A DNA stretch of 64,000 bases. Source: Erpobdella octoculata. Its lineage: Eukaryota; Annelida; Clitellata; Hirudinida; Erpobdellidae. Shown here piece by piece: positions 33,468-47,247 of the stretch. Below the pieces are notes generated by a model. The model did no database searches and had not been told where the DNA came from. It saw only the letters and a program-made list of their open reading frames with translations. The stretch is from contig OZ022244.1 in NCBI GenBank assembly GCA_963978895.1, forward strand, positions 29,999,844 to 30,063,843, read 5' to 3'. Position 1 is the stretch's first letter. The number at the start of each line of letters is the position of its first letter. Made by a program: the position numbers and the translations under genes.

Positions 33468-33918
33468 TGATGATGAAGATGATGATGGTGATGATGATAG
33501 TGATGATGATGCTGATGATGAAGATTTAAGTTATAAAGAAGATGATGATGATAATGATGCTGGTGATAATGTAATGTTGTTAAGGAGTGGTGGTCATGAA
33601 ACGATGGTTATGAGAAGTGAGGTGTAGCGAGATTAATGTTAAAGCTGTGTGTTATTGATGTGGCATAAAGGGATGATGAAGGTGACGACGATGATGATGA
33701 AGATGATGATGATGATGATGATCATGTTGACAATGATAATGATGATGATGGTGGGATGATGATGGTGTGATGATGGTGTGATGATGGTGTGATGATGGTG
33801 TGATGATGATGTGATGATGATGATGGTGTGATGATGATGATGATGATGGTGTGATGATGATGATGGTGTGATGATGATGATGGTTGTGATGATGATGATG
33901 ATGGTGTGATGATGGTTG

Positions 33919-33949
<31 letters not shown>

Positions 33950-34092
33950 CGTGGTTGTGATGATGATGATGATAGTCATGATGATGATGATGATAGTCAT
34001 GATGATGATGATGATGATAGTCATGATGATGATGATGATAGTCATGATGGTGGTGGTGGTCGTGGTTGTGATGATGATGATAGTCATGATGG
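33468..34092. repeat. (GAT)n-derived arrays with 10-24 bp higher-order units
   Basis: GAT runs organised into GATGATGGTGT units (33760-33930) and GATGATGATAGTCAT units (33960-34090). Confidence 0.9.
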
Positions 34093-34199
34093 TAATTCCG
34101 TTGCAGAAGCCCTTTTGTCAACACGGCAGATGTGATTAGCATTCGGGTGTTCTCAGCGATGACAATGACGTAAAACCAGGGTTGGCTGCAGCGATTATA

Positions 34200-34560
34200 A
34201 CGATACTATGAGTGAGTGATGACGACGATGACAGCGTTAATTACAATAGCGATTGTGATCACAATGATTATGATGATGATGATGATGATATCGTGATAAT
34301 GATGACTAGTCGGGGGAGGTTGTGATAACGATTGTGATATGATAATGATAACAGTATTTATGATTCGATGTGATTAGTTACGATAACGATGGATATGGTA
34401 GCTATGATAATGATGGACATGGTAGTGATGATAATGATGGAAACTGTAGTTATGATAATGATGGATATGTAAGTTGTGATTATAATGGATAAGGTAGTTA
34501 TGATAATGATGGATATAGTAGTTATGGTGATTGTTATGAATATGATATTATGGATGTGGT
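34200..34560. repeat. Degenerate GATAATGATGGA repeats
   Basis: Units around TAGTTATGATAATGATGGAT of about 30 bp, diverged. Confidence 0.75.
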
Positions 34561-34622
34561 AGTTATGGTAAACATACTAGAAAGTTTTACGCTGAAGAGA
34601 AAACAAAATCGGGTCCACGTTC

Positions 34623-34826
34623 TTGAATTTTGAATTTTCGGGTTTTCATTTTTCCAAAAACCGGTTTCGGTTTCGGGTTTTTAACTTTTCAAGAATCGGG
34701 TTCGGATTTGGATTTGAGACCGGGTTCGGGTTTTTGATTTTCAAAATTTCGGGTTTGGGTCCGGGTTTCAAAGTTAAAAACCTTCGGGTTCGGTTCGGCT
34801 CGGGTTTGGGTCGGGTTTGGGTAGTA
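34623..34826 (-). mobile_element. hAT 1-type end remnant with CCCGAA repeats
   Basis: Reverse-strand CCCGAA repeats (plus strand TCGGGTTTGGGT, ACCGGGTTCGGG) ending in GGGTTTGGGTAGTAC, similar to the inner side of the hAT 1 terminus. No inverted end or duplication is seen; a solo remnant. Confidence 0.5.
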
Positions 34827-35081
34827 CAATATTCATAATTTTGTAAAAGCCACGGAGATATTATAATATGTGTTAGCTTATTCAGTAGCATGCGCCGTAC
34901 AAGTGTGTTTACTTGTTCGCTCGAGGTAGAGGTGGTGGTGTACTGGACGTGTGATGATCACGTGACTGATATCTCTTGTTGTGTACGTACGTGTCGTTGG
35001 AACGAGTTTCTTGTTTAAGTGCGAATGTCATTTACGCGGTGACTGAAATTACGTTTGAAATTTTTCAAGGCTCGTCAGTCA

Positions 35082-35213
35082 CGATGACGATGATGATGAC
35101 GATGACGATGATGTCGATGTCGATGATGATGATGTCGATGATGATGATGATGACGACGACGACGACGACGATGATGATGATGATGATAATGATGATGATG
35201 ATGACGAGGACGA
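35082..35213. repeat. (GAT/GAC)n microsatellite
   Basis: GATGATGAC and GACGAC runs. Confidence 0.9.
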
Positions 35214-35666
35214 TGCTTGAGTTTGGTGATGGGATAAGAAGACCCCATTATATTTTCCTCTATAGGAACTTATGTCCGCCATTTTGAAATTCAAAAGCGC
35301 TATGTCGTCCGTGATTAATTGTCAGATGTTTTTTTTCAAATTAATTTTTTTAAGAAACATGAAAATCGTTTTTTTTTAAAACATAAAAATCGTTTTCTTT
35401 TTATTTTTATAAAAAATCGTAAAATGTAGTTATAAAACAACCTACCCTACCCCACTGGGTAAATATTAAAATGAAGAGCAATGTGGTTAAAAATTGCTTA
35501 AAACCAAGTATATCCACAACCTACTTTAGTACGCCAAATTGGTCTAGCGGTTTCGGTTTGTATAAAGAACAAAAAAGACAAACATGCATTTTAATATACA
35601 GAGATTATTGTTAGAATTATAGTAACGTTTTGTAATAATAATAATTTTTTTCAGTACCAACAACAG

Positions 35667-35880
<214 letters not shown>

Positions 35881-36407
35881 ATCAAGGCAATCCATCACAG
35901 ATTTTCGACTGTTGTAGCAAATGAACCAGCACACATCGACCGTTTTTCCTCCTGTTTTCTTTATCTTTTCCAGCCCTCCCCCCATCCCGTATGGCACCAC
36001 AACCCCCCGTCGACTATCCTATTTATTCACTTATACAGACACTCATTACGTTTTGTAACACTAGAACCTCTTAAAATCGTTTTTCCCTTTCAAAATAAAA
36101 AAATAAAATAAAATAAATGAATAAAACTCTTTTTTCAGTGTTGAATTGAAACTAAAAAATTTTTTTTATAAAAATGACTGTCTCCCTGTTCGTTTGTCTG
36201 TATATCTGTCTCTATAAAAATCCAAACAAAATTTAAAAAAGAATAAAAATTAGGAAACCATTTAATTTTTTTTCATTAATTTTTAATTTATTAATTTCCA
36301 AAAAAACCTCTCAAGACAAAAGTGTCTATGGGAAAAAAATCAAGAAATTTTGCGTAACAAAATTCAAATTTAGTTTATGTAAAAAGTTTGAAAAAGGTTT
36401 CAACCAA

Positions 36408-36475
36408 GAATATCTTGATATAACAATTTGATCCACAAGCTACTCTAGCAGGCCTAGACCATGGATATCTTGATA

Positions 36476-36516
<41 letters not shown>

Positions 36517-36648
36517 CAATTAACAACTGACAATTTTGTAGTAGTTATGTCATACTCATGAAAATTTTGATGTAACAATGATGTAATTGGCCAAATTGTC
36601 TAGGCCTGCCAGAGTAGCTTGTGAATCTAGTTGTTATATCAAGATATC
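36408..36648. mobile_element. Small inverted-repeat element (MITE-like)
   Basis: About 52-bp inverted repeats: left ATATCTTGATATAACAA with CACAAGCTACTCTAGCAGG; right arm (36598-36648) is its reverse complement with few changes. The interior has an (AT)n run at 36479-36514 and a third copy of GATATCTTGATATAAC at 36467-36482. No clear target-site duplication. Confidence 0.6.
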
Positions 36649-36759
36649 CTAGGTTTTAAGCAGGTTTTAACAAATCTATTAAACGTTTTATGAGCAAAAA
36701 AAGTTAAGATGGAGAAAAAAAGGAGAGGGAGAATGAGCGAGAGCGGTAGAACAAGCGGA

Positions 36760-37155
<396 letters not shown>

Positions 37156-37394
37156 GCAAAATGTAAAAAAATAAAAACATAAACAAACAAATGTTTGTAA
37201 AATTTAAACAAATTAAATTTAGAAAAATAAAAAATAAGAAAAGTTAAAGAAATGAAAATTAAATGCTGTGATTTAAAAAGATCTTTTTCCACTAGCAATT
37301 TATTTCAAATCTTTTCAGTATTCAGTAGTCAAAATTTTGGTTAACATTAGAGAATGAAGAAGAGACATCACGGATGGTGGAAAAGCAAGACGTA

Positions 37395-38105
37395 TACAAA
37401 CAAACAAATAAAGAGTAATACTAAACAAGACGTAAACAAACAAACAAGCAAATAAAGAATAATACTAAACAACAAGCAGACAAACCAACAAATAAAGAGT
37501 AATACTAAACAAGACGTAAACAAACAAACAAGCAAATAAAGAATAATACTAAACAACAAGCAGACAAACCAACAAATAAAGAGTAATACTAAACAACAAG
37601 CAGACAAACCAACAAATAAAGAGTAATACTAAACAACAAGCAGACAAACCAACAAATAAAGAGTAATACTAAACAAGAAGCAGACGAACAAACAAATAAA
37701 GAGTAATACTAAACAAGAAGCAGACGAACAAACAAATAAAGAGTAATACTAAACAACAAGCAGACAAACCAACAAATAAAGAGTAATACTAAACAACAAG
37801 CAGACAAACCAACAAATAAAGAGTAATACTAAACAAGAAGCAGACGAACAAACAAATAAAGAGTAATACTAAACAAGAAGCAGACGAACAAACAAATAAA
37901 GAGTAATACTAAACAACAAGCAAACAAAAAAACAAATAAAAAATAATACTAAACGAGAACCAGACGAACAAACAAATAAAGAGTAATACTAAACAAGAAG
38001 CAGACAAACCAACAAATTAAGAGTAATACTAAACGAGACGTAAACAAACAAACAAATAAAGAGTAATACTAAATGAGAACCAGACGAACAAACAAATGAA
38101 AAGCC
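37395..38105 (+). repeat. 40-bp minisatellite
   Basis: About 17 units of GAGTAATACTAAACAAGAAG plus CAGACGAACAAACAAATAAA, with CAACAAG/CAGACAAACCAA variants interleaved in a higher-order pattern. Confidence 0.9.
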
Positions 38106-38239
38106 ATACAGAATAGTAGGCGAAGAAATAAATACACAAAAGAAGACAGGCAGACAAAAGAAGAAAATAACTCACAAGTGATACCCCGGTGGTCCATTTA
38201 GTGAGGGATGGTGAAGTATTGGTGGAGGTAGGGCACGAA

Positions 38240-38645
38240 GAGATAGGATAGAAAAAGAAAGAAAGAAAGAACGAGAGAGAGAAAGAGAAAACGAGAAAAA
38301 GGGGAAAAATAGAGAAAGGGAGAAAAAAAGAAAAAAAAGAAAAAAAAGAAAAACAAAAGAAAAAAAGAAAAAGAGAGAAAAATAAACAAAGAAAATGAAA
38401 AAAAGAGTAAAATGAACGGAGAAAATGAAAAAAAGAGAAAAAACAGAGAAAATGAAAGAAAAAGGAAAAAAATAAAAAAATGAAAGAAAAAGGAAAAAGG
38501 AAAAAAATAAAATAATAAAAGAGAAAGAAAAAGAGAGAGAAAGAAAAAACAAGAAAGAAAAAAAAAATAAAAAATAAAAAGAGAAAATGAAAGAAAAAAA
38601 AAAGAAAAAAAAAGTTGAGAGAGAGAAAGAAAGAGAGAGAGAGAT

Positions 38646-38690
<45 letters not shown>

Positions 38691-38735
38691 GAGAAAAAAA
38701 AGAAAGAATGAAAGAAAGAAAGTGAAAAAAAACCG
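38240..38735. repeat. Long purine (A/G) tract
   Basis: Nearly 500 bp almost only A and G on the plus strand, including (GA)n at 38636-38680. Strong strand asymmetry; potential triplex (H-DNA) former. Confidence 0.88.
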
Positions 38736-39249
38736 TGCAACACGTAGCAGCTTATCTCAACAAGGCAGAACTTGTTTATGTCATTTTTCAGTTTTTTGCT
38801 CATTTTTTCTCACTCACGCGATCTTGTTTATTTGTCTGTTTGTTTTTCTATTTTAATTTTTCTAAATATCTTTTTTTATTTGTATCTTTCTTATTTCTAT
38901 TTCTTGTTTTTTTCTCCTTTTTTTCTTTTTTTTTCATTTTCTAATTTATCTTTTCCTCGGTTCACTATTACACGTGTACGGATACGCACGCACACATTCA
39001 CACCCATCCACACGTGCTTGAACACGCACACACGCACACAGTTGACCTCAATCAACCATGGCTGACAACTCACCTGAAAATTAAATTTCCTTCCACTTAC
39101 ATTTTTTGCAAAAAAAAACAAACAAAAAAAAATATAAAAACAAAAAAACAATTTTTTTAAGTTCATCCATCTATTTGTATATGTAGGCATTAGGTATTCC
39201 TACCTACGCAGGATTGTATCGTGTTCAGGTCTTAAACAAGAAGAGGATA

Positions 39250-39392
39250 ATGAGGTGTATATAATTATGTATTAATGTGTATTTATATTAAAATGCGTGT
39301 GTATATAATTATGTATAAATGTGTATTTATATTAAAATCGTGGGTGTATATAATTATGTGTGTAAATATGTATTCATACAAAAGCGTGGCTG
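39250..39392 (+). repeat. About 45-bp tandem repeat
   Basis: Three units of GTATATAATTATGTATAAAT followed by GTGTATTTATATTAAAAT. Confidence 0.8.
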
Positions 39393-39512
39393 GCTGGGTG
39401 GTTTATATTTCTCAATTATATCATCTCTAGCAGAAAAAAGACCATGGTACATATCTCGGCCATAAAACCTACCACACAACCAGGTTTTGTTTAATGTCAT
39501 ATGATCTATTTA

Positions 39513-39555
39513 ATAGCACATCTTTATAATAGATTCTATTATAAAGATGTGCTAT
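39513..39555. repeat. Perfect 20-bp-arm hairpin
   Basis: ATAGCACATCTTTATAATAG, loop ATT, then its exact reverse complement. Role unknown; could be a MITE end or a chance microinversion. Confidence 0.85.
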
Positions 39556-40019
39556 ATCTGTAAATCTAACCTAGTATAGCATCAATATTATATTACCTAA
39601 CTAATTTTAGACTATTTTATCAGCTAATTTATATTAATTATTTTAAATTTTAAATAATATTTTCAAATTTTTAATTAAAAATTAATCGTTTTATTAAATA
39701 AAAATTCCGTTCATCTAATTCTTAAATAACTGCATTGCTGTGCGATATTTTTAAAGCAATAAGTGAGTGTTTCGGCGAAATAAAGTTGGAAAAAATAGAT
39801 TACGTAAAATACTTACAAAAAAAAACACAATATTTGAATTTATTATTTTCAACTTTCATTAATTCAACGTCTCATTCCGTCAAATTTGACGCGTCGCCAT
39901 GACTGCCAGTCGGCTAAATAATATTTATTATTCTGTCACGACTCGTTGAATCAGCCGGCGTGTCACGTGATTTCTCTCATTTCTCTGCCTTGAAGAACTT
40001 CATGTGCAGTACTTTAAAT

Positions 40020-40189
40020 ATCATTATCATCATCATTATTATCATTATCGTCATCATCATCATCACTACCATAATCATCATTATCACTACTATTACCATC
40101 GTCATCACTGCCATCACCATCGTCATCGTCATCATCATCATCATCATCATCATCATCCCCACCACCACCACCACCACCACCACCATCAT

Positions 40190-40281
<92 letters not shown>

Positions 40282-40320
40282 GCATCATCTTCATCATCAG
40301 CATCATCCCTACCATCATCG
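40020..40320. repeat. (ATC)n microsatellite
   Basis: Interrupted to 40150, a short (CCA)n block near 40160-40182, then a pure CAT array to about 40282. Confidence 0.93.
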
Positions 40321-40731
40321 TTTTGTTCATCCTCGCCAGATGGGATTTTTTTTATTAAAGTTGATTTCCTCTTTTTCAGCAAGTTTTTTTAACTTACAAT
40401 TAAGCCTTCTGTGTCACGCGAAGCAGTGATCATTGAAATAGACAGGCATACATTCACGCACGCACACACAGAGATGAACATAATGACACACCCACACAGA
40501 CAGATTCACATAAACACACACACACATATAAATACATTTTCGAAATACACACACACACTGGCGTAAAACCTAATTTCAGTTATAACTTTTCTCTGTATAC
40601 CACCAAGCCCGTCCAATACCTGAGAGTATACTGTGCACGTTGATGCGGGCGGAGATGAGGATTGTGTGTTCTTGAGAGAGCAGTTGGAGTGTGGGAATGA
40701 CAAATTGTTTATTAGCACTCGGCCAACAACT

Positions 40732-41050
40732 GCGCGACACGGAAAACTCGGCTGTTGTAGAAGTGGAGACTCTGTTGATGTTTTCTGATGCTTTTAAGAA
40801 GCGTTGTTGACGGTTTTGTGTTCAACTCCACCTTGCTTTTGCAAGCCAGTCCCAACCCTGGAGAAAGGAGGAGGGAAAAGTTAAAAGGATCAAGTTATGA
40901 TCCACGACAGGAAGTACTTAGGTTCTTCCAACATACAGACATTTCAGTCTTAAAACACATTGTGTAAAAGACTATAAACTATTATTTAAAAAAGTTTTTG
41001 TGTGGCGCTGTTGATGCTCTGTGTGCCATTGTTGACGATACCATGTCGCT
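40732..41050 (+). repeat. Lectin-flanking block, left copy (split by a retroposon)
   Basis: 40732-40820 (GCGACACGGAAAACTCGGCT to GACGGTTTTGTG) and 41001-41045 (GTGTGGCGCTGTTGATG) match 43190-43310 continuously. The left copy is interrupted by the R1 retroposon. Confidence 0.8.
40821..40993 (+). mobile_element. Retroposon family R1, complete-looking insertion
   Basis: Flanked by GGTTTTGTG (40812-40820) and GTTTTTGTG (40994-41002), a near-perfect target-site duplication. 43261-43280 shows the empty site. The insert runs from TTCAACTCCACCTTGC through AGCCAGTCCCAACCCTGGAG and ends ACTATTATTTAAAAAA. Length about 173 bp with an A-rich tail suggests a SINE; I see no clear tRNA A and B boxes. Confidence 0.75.
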
Positions 41051-41353
41051 ATGAAATTTTTCAGTTATCCTAAAAAACATGTCTTTAATTGTTTATATTG
41101 ACTTTCAATTGTTGTTTCTGCCATAGCCAGTCATTTATTAGACCAAGAATTACAGTCCATAAAATGCATTGCGTGATGCTCGACATCAACTCTGAAAAGA
41201 TACAATTAAATTAATCATTAAACAAACCAGTTGTCAGAAGCACTCAACAAACGAAAAGCAGTAATTCGTGATCTCGCAAGACCAAAGCAATTATGTGTAG
41301 AATATTTATATTGCATATATTTGGATAAGTGGAAAAATGTTGTTATGTGAGGC

Positions 41354-41360
41354 TATAAAA
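41354..41360 (+). promoter_or_regulatory. TATA box of the lectin gene
   Basis: TATAAAA about 50 bp upstream of the first ATG, giving a short expected leader. Confidence 0.55.
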
Positions 41361-41406
41361 TGAGCAAAGTTGTTGATTTTAGCTAGTGTATAGACGTTAT
41401 GTTAGA

Positions 41407-42850
41407 ATGTTTGCAATTAAATTTTACGTTTTTCTTTGCGCAGTGACCAGCGTATGTTCTCAGGTAATGTTCAGACGACAAAGGAGCTTCTCTGGCAAAT
41501 ATCTGTGCAAGAACAACGCATCGTTGTATGAAATTAAGTCACGATCAAGTCTGGATTGTTTGGTCAAGTGTCGCATCAGGCTAAAGAATAATTGTAGAAG
41601 TAATAAATTTCATAAAGAAAATAAATCTTGCGTTTTTTATGATAAAGTTATTTTGTATGATTACTATGAAATTACTGACGACAGTTGTTTTGGATATCAA
41701 GAAGTGAATGGTAATTTTGTTAGTCAATTAATATTTTATAAAAAATAAGTAAGCTGTAAAAACGAAGATTTTCACAAGTTCTTTATATTCTAAAAATCGC
41801 TGTCTTTTCAGCTTTGTTGAATTTATATATGCAAACATTTATTTAATTGTAATTAATTTGTTCTTGTTTTAAAACATAGATGATTATTATTCTTAATTAC
41901 AAAACATTTTTTCCAATATTTTCTAAATTTAATTAGAATGCATTACCATGAAGAACAAGCCTTTATTTCAAATTTCAGCTTGATTGGATGACGGTAAGTT
42001 AGTTAATTTTCTCTTTCAAGGCTTGCAAACATTCAAGCAAGCAAGCTAGTAAGCAAGCAAACAGACAAGCAAGCAGGCAAGACCGGCGGTGAACTCAATA
42101 TAAAGAATTTAAAAACGTATAAACTTATTTAAAAAATTGACATGAAAACTGTTTAAATTATTATTAACGACAAAATTATTTATTTATTGTTGTTAGTTGC
42201 GTGTCCATCTGATTACACATTTCTGTTGGAAGGCAACAAATGCTATAAATTGGCCGTTGGATCGTGGGATTGGAATACTGCATGGTTTGTATGCAATGAT
42301 CAAAATTCATTAGCCCATGGGATTGCAATGGAGAAAAAAAAAGATCTCAATCTCACTTCTCAATTTTTTGCGTTTGCCACAAAATCCTGTAAGTAATCGA
42401 TTTGTTAATATAACACGTTTACGAAAAACCTCTACAACTAAAAATAACTCAAATATATATATATTTGCTAAACTATATAACAATAAAAATTTAAAGGTTT
42501 TCAAAATCAAATCAGACTATTTTTAAATATTTTTTAGAAATTTGCTTTCAATTATTAACAAGAAAATTTTTGTTTCTTCAGCAACATGTTCAGGGGTTTC
42601 CAAGTTTTGGACCGGAGGTTACATTTATATCACTAGCAATGTCAAAGGTCCTTTTGTGTGGAGCTTGCCTTTTGGAGTAAAAACGCAAATCGGCTTAGAC
42701 GTCCCTTGGATCAGCGGCCAACCGAAGCTGTATCTTACTGGAAATATTGGAGCTTATTACTGCATGGCTAGCACTCCTTATCAAGGCGTTTATGATGAAT
42801 TATGTTATTTGCAATATTGCGTAATGTGTGAAATTGACATGCATCTTTGA
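41407..42850 (+). CDS. Secreted PAN/apple-like plus C-type lectin domain protein
   Basis: Three exons, 41407-41710, 42197-42388 and 42582-42850, all with GT-AG introns in phase 1, giving 254 codons and a TGA. Residues 1-19 (MFAIKFYVFLCAVTSVCSQ) are a signal peptide. Residues 34-94 hold six cysteines (34, 51, 55, 63, 75, 94) with CLVKC spacing, as in PAN/apple modules. Residues 104-250 are a C-type lectin fold: CPSDYTFLLEGNKCYKL, the W.TAWFVC helix, WTGG, and the C226/C240 and C134/C248 pairs. The usual Ca-site EPN/QPD is GQPK and the WND motif is absent, so Ca-dependent sugar binding is unlikely. Probably a secreted recognition or mucus protein; partner unknown. AATAAA lies at 43120-43125. 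An upstream GTG at 41386 is in frame but is not chosen. Confidence 0.88.
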
Positions 42851-43189
42851 ATTGTCTCCAAAACATTTTTTAGATTAGAATTTTTTTTGAAAACTTCTCA
42901 AAAATTGCTGGCAGCTATTCAGATTATTATGTAAATGTGTACAAAAAATATTATGCAAATTACTGAAACAATTTGTATTTCAAAACAATTATTTCTTTTT
43001 CAAAATATTTTCATTCAACTGTTTTTGGTTTGTTTGCTCATCTAAAACACATCTCTCTGTGTTCAAATAACACTATTTTGGTAACTAAAACGACCATTGT
43101 CCTTACACCGTACATATGTAATAAATCCCAATTTCAATCAACTACAAGAAACTAATAAATAAATAAATAAATTAATAAACAAACCAATG

Positions 43190-43275
43190 TGCGACACGGA
43201 AAACTTGGCTGTTGCAGAAGTGGAGACTCTGTTGATGTTTCCTGATGCTTTTAAGAAGCGTTGTTGACGGTTTTG
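43190..43275 (+). repeat. Lectin-flanking block, right copy
   Basis: Uninterrupted copy of the 40732-41050 block; leads into the tandem array that follows. Confidence 0.8.
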
Positions 43276-43470
43276 TGTGGCGTTATTGATGTTTTGTGTG
43301 CCATTGTTGATGTATTAGTGTGGCATTGTTGATGTATTAGTCTGGCATTGTTGATGTATTAGTGTGGCATTGTTGATGTATTAGTGTGGCATTGTTGATT
43401 TTTTGTGTGTGGCACTGTTGATGTATTAGTGTGGCATTGTTGATTTTTTGTGTGTGGCACTGTTGATGTT
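43276..43470 (+). repeat. About 22-bp minisatellite
   Basis: Units of GTGTGGCATTGTTGATGTATTA with GTGTGGCACTGTTGATTTTTT variants. Confidence 0.9.
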
Positions 43471-43629
43471 TCCGGGCGTTTTTAATGCTGATTATGTGGC
43501 GGGTAGCTCAAGCTCTGCTTGTGATAAGTCCACCAAAATGGATACCACCGGATATGGCTCGATAGCCTTGAGACTAAATATAGTAGACATTGCTGTACTG
43601 TTGAAAAATAATTTTGCGAATGCGTTGAC

Positions 43630-43748
43630 TGCAATGACGATGACAACGACGACGACGACGACGACGATGATGATGACAGCAATATTGATGAGAAAGACGA
43701 TGACGACGACGACGACGACGTTGATGCTGACGACGACGACGACGAGGG
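43630..43748. repeat. (GAC)n microsatellite
   Basis: ACGACGACG and GATGAT runs. Confidence 0.9.
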
Positions 43749-44324
43749 AGCGAATATGACTTGCGTGCGTTGCGGAGACAAAACGAGCTCCTGGACCAGC
43801 GCGTGATGCAGGATTAAGGGCGTCCATGCAATACAAGGAAAGGCAAGTTCGTTCCAGTTTGTTTGCTTTCGTGTTCGCGTTTCGCGAACGAACGGTAATT
43901 GGCGTTAACTCTGTTCACTCCTTCATCCTGTAAATTTTATTATCTTTCTTTCGCTCCATTTGCTTCTGTAGGAAGTGGGAAGAAGAAACTGAGTTTTGAG
44001 CGTACAGACGACTATTTATCGTCTAAATGAGTATATTTCTAAATAGACGATAGATTAGATTAATATCGGATTTTTTTGGACTTCACTTGAATTGCTACAC
44101 TTGCATCCGGGAGACGAGGTTGGGAGTTAATTTCTCTTGAATAAAAATTTTGTTTAAATTTTCATTTTATGAAATTAAAATCTTGTTCCAATTAGCTTTT
44201 ATTGATTTACTTTTTTTCGAATTAAATCCTCATTAAGAAATAAGATATTTTCGAAAATGGAGAGTCCTAGTGTAGGGTATAAACAAGAGAAAGTTTATTT
44301 AAAAAATTGAAAACAAGCTTTTAA

Positions 44325-44610
44325 GACTAAGATCGCTGAAAAATTTCATAGCGACATCGTAGCGTAAAATTATTACCCCGGTGAATAGCAAACAAAAGAT
44401 GTTTGTAGTTACTTTGACGATGAAAATATTTGTCGTCATTATCATATGCTTCTTTAATTTAACTTTCAATAATTTTCTTTTTTAAGTTTTTTTTTTATTA
44501 AATAATTTGTTAAATTAAATTTTATATTTTTTTAAAGTTGGTTAATTTTATGAAAGTCCGCGGACATCCCATGGACATCCGGATAAGTGAAAGTTAATAA
44601 AAACGTGTAG
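44325..44610 (+). repeat. Interspersed repeat R4, copy 2
   Basis: See R4 copy 1; the palindromic GTCCGCGGAC and CATCCCATGGACATCC are kept. Confidence 0.72.
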
Positions 44611-45045
44611 AAACAGTTTTTTTCCTTCAAAATAATTGAACAGTTTTTATTCAAATTTTGTGTGGATGCCTCTTTTATATTTTTGATACATCCTTTAAAT
44701 TCTACAACTATTATTGAAGCTACATTTGGCTCTACTGTGTGTATTGACTTGACTCCAATTGAGAGCCTGGATAAAACAAGAAATAATCAGTCAACCGGAT
44801 ACAACTTCGACCTTGAAGTTTTCCAAAAACTGTTATTTCAGTTAAAAAAAATCTGGTTGATAAGATTAATAGAATAAAACCAATTTTCACAGATAGGTCA
44901 CACATGCGTGCGTTTTTTATTTGTCATAAGTCTATATTATTAGATCGATATTACTTGTTTCAAATGAGTTTATGACAGATAATCCTTCACCGAGTTTTTA
45001 AATAACAAACTTCAGTATTTGCTTAAATTTCACATTAATCCACGT

Positions 45046-45207
<162 letters not shown>

Positions 45208-45380
45208 TTTGACAATATTTAGAGTGGCGTAAATCTTAAAGGACTTCAAGGCCACTGAATATATATGGCAGTTTTCTATAAACAACACAAATACACACAC
45301 AGCTGTGTATCTACAAGTGACTTTATTACAACCAGAGGAAAAATCGCCAGTAATCACAAAAATCTTTTTATTAACCAATT

Positions 45381-45487
<107 letters not shown>

Positions 45488-45779
45488 CATTTTTTTCATA
45501 TGTCCTATGCTGTTCTCAAATCTACAGTTATTTGTACTCAAGCAGAATACAAATATGGAAATAACGGCATCACGATATTTCTATACTGAATTCTTCCAAA
45601 AAATCGAAATTTTAAAATAGAAGAAGTTTAAAAATAATTGAAAATTTTTTCTCTCTATTTATAAGTAAAGACTTCATTTATTATAGTTATGACATAAAAT
45701 AATATGATGTATTTTTTTTAAAGAAAAATCTAGATACCAAATTTTAAAATCTTTTCAGTTTTGATTTTCGAGATATACA

Positions 45780-45945
45780 TTCTTTCATTCAGTCATGAGC
45801 AAAAATTTCAAAAACCCTTTCTTAATGGGTGCTTACGCTATACAAATAATATCAGTCCAAATTACACGTTCCTAGGATGAGTCTTTTTAGCTCGGCGTTG
45901 ATTATCAATCAGTTAGTCGGGACATATTCTATTAAATATATAGAT
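45780..45945 (+). repeat. Interspersed repeat R5 3' end, copy 1
   Basis: Shares with 50450-50580 TTTCAAAAACC, TTCTTA.TGGGTGCT and ACGCTATA, then (TC)AGTCAGT-like GGGACAT.TTCT and a TATATAG tail. The GTCA array at 27515 lies in another copy of this end. Confidence 0.7.
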
Positions 45946-46443
45946 AATCTCAAATGTCTTCTTTCTTTTAAATTCTTTTTTTTGTAATTTTTTCTTACAT
46001 GTCCTGATTAATGATGGTTTTTTTCATTATTAATCTGTTAGTTTGATCTTCTTACCCACATACATACCCACATACAAACAAACACACACACACACAATCT
46101 CTTTCTTTTCCTCACAAGGAGCTCCCATTTCAATAGACCTTCTATCACTCAGTCACTCCTACATTCACGATCTTTTAATCTTCCGATATAACTTCCTCTG
46201 CCTTTTCTTCTTTCTTTCTTTGTTTTTTTCTCTCTTCCTCTCTTCCTTTTTAGCACTTTGATGCCACGATGGACTGCTTTGTCTCGTCCGAGAGTCATCC
46301 ATCTGCCGCTCACAATTGATGGTTTGGCTGGGAAATGATAAAAGGAGATGGAAAAATTGAATTAAATCAGTTTGGAAAATTAAGTGAATTGGATGAGACG
46401 GACGCAAAGTGAAGAAAAACGTTTACGAAGTAAAATGAAATGA

Positions 46444-47247
<804 letters not shown>

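Noticed and set aside
35541..35560. tRNA-like A box (TGGTCTAGCGGTTT)
   Set aside because: No B box or cloverleaf follows, so no tRNA gene or clear SINE head can be supported.
41386..41406. Upstream GTG start for the lectin gene
   Set aside because: Nuclear animal genes start at ATG; the ATG at 41407 leads straight into a good signal peptide.
43770..43850. Possible transposon end near CAGGATTAAGGGCGTCCATG
   Set aside because: Resembles a hAT-type end, but no matching second end or duplication was found.
44662..44877. 71-codon frame as a gene
   Set aside because: No recognised motif and no promoter or splice signals; length is within chance in AT-rich DNA with few stops.
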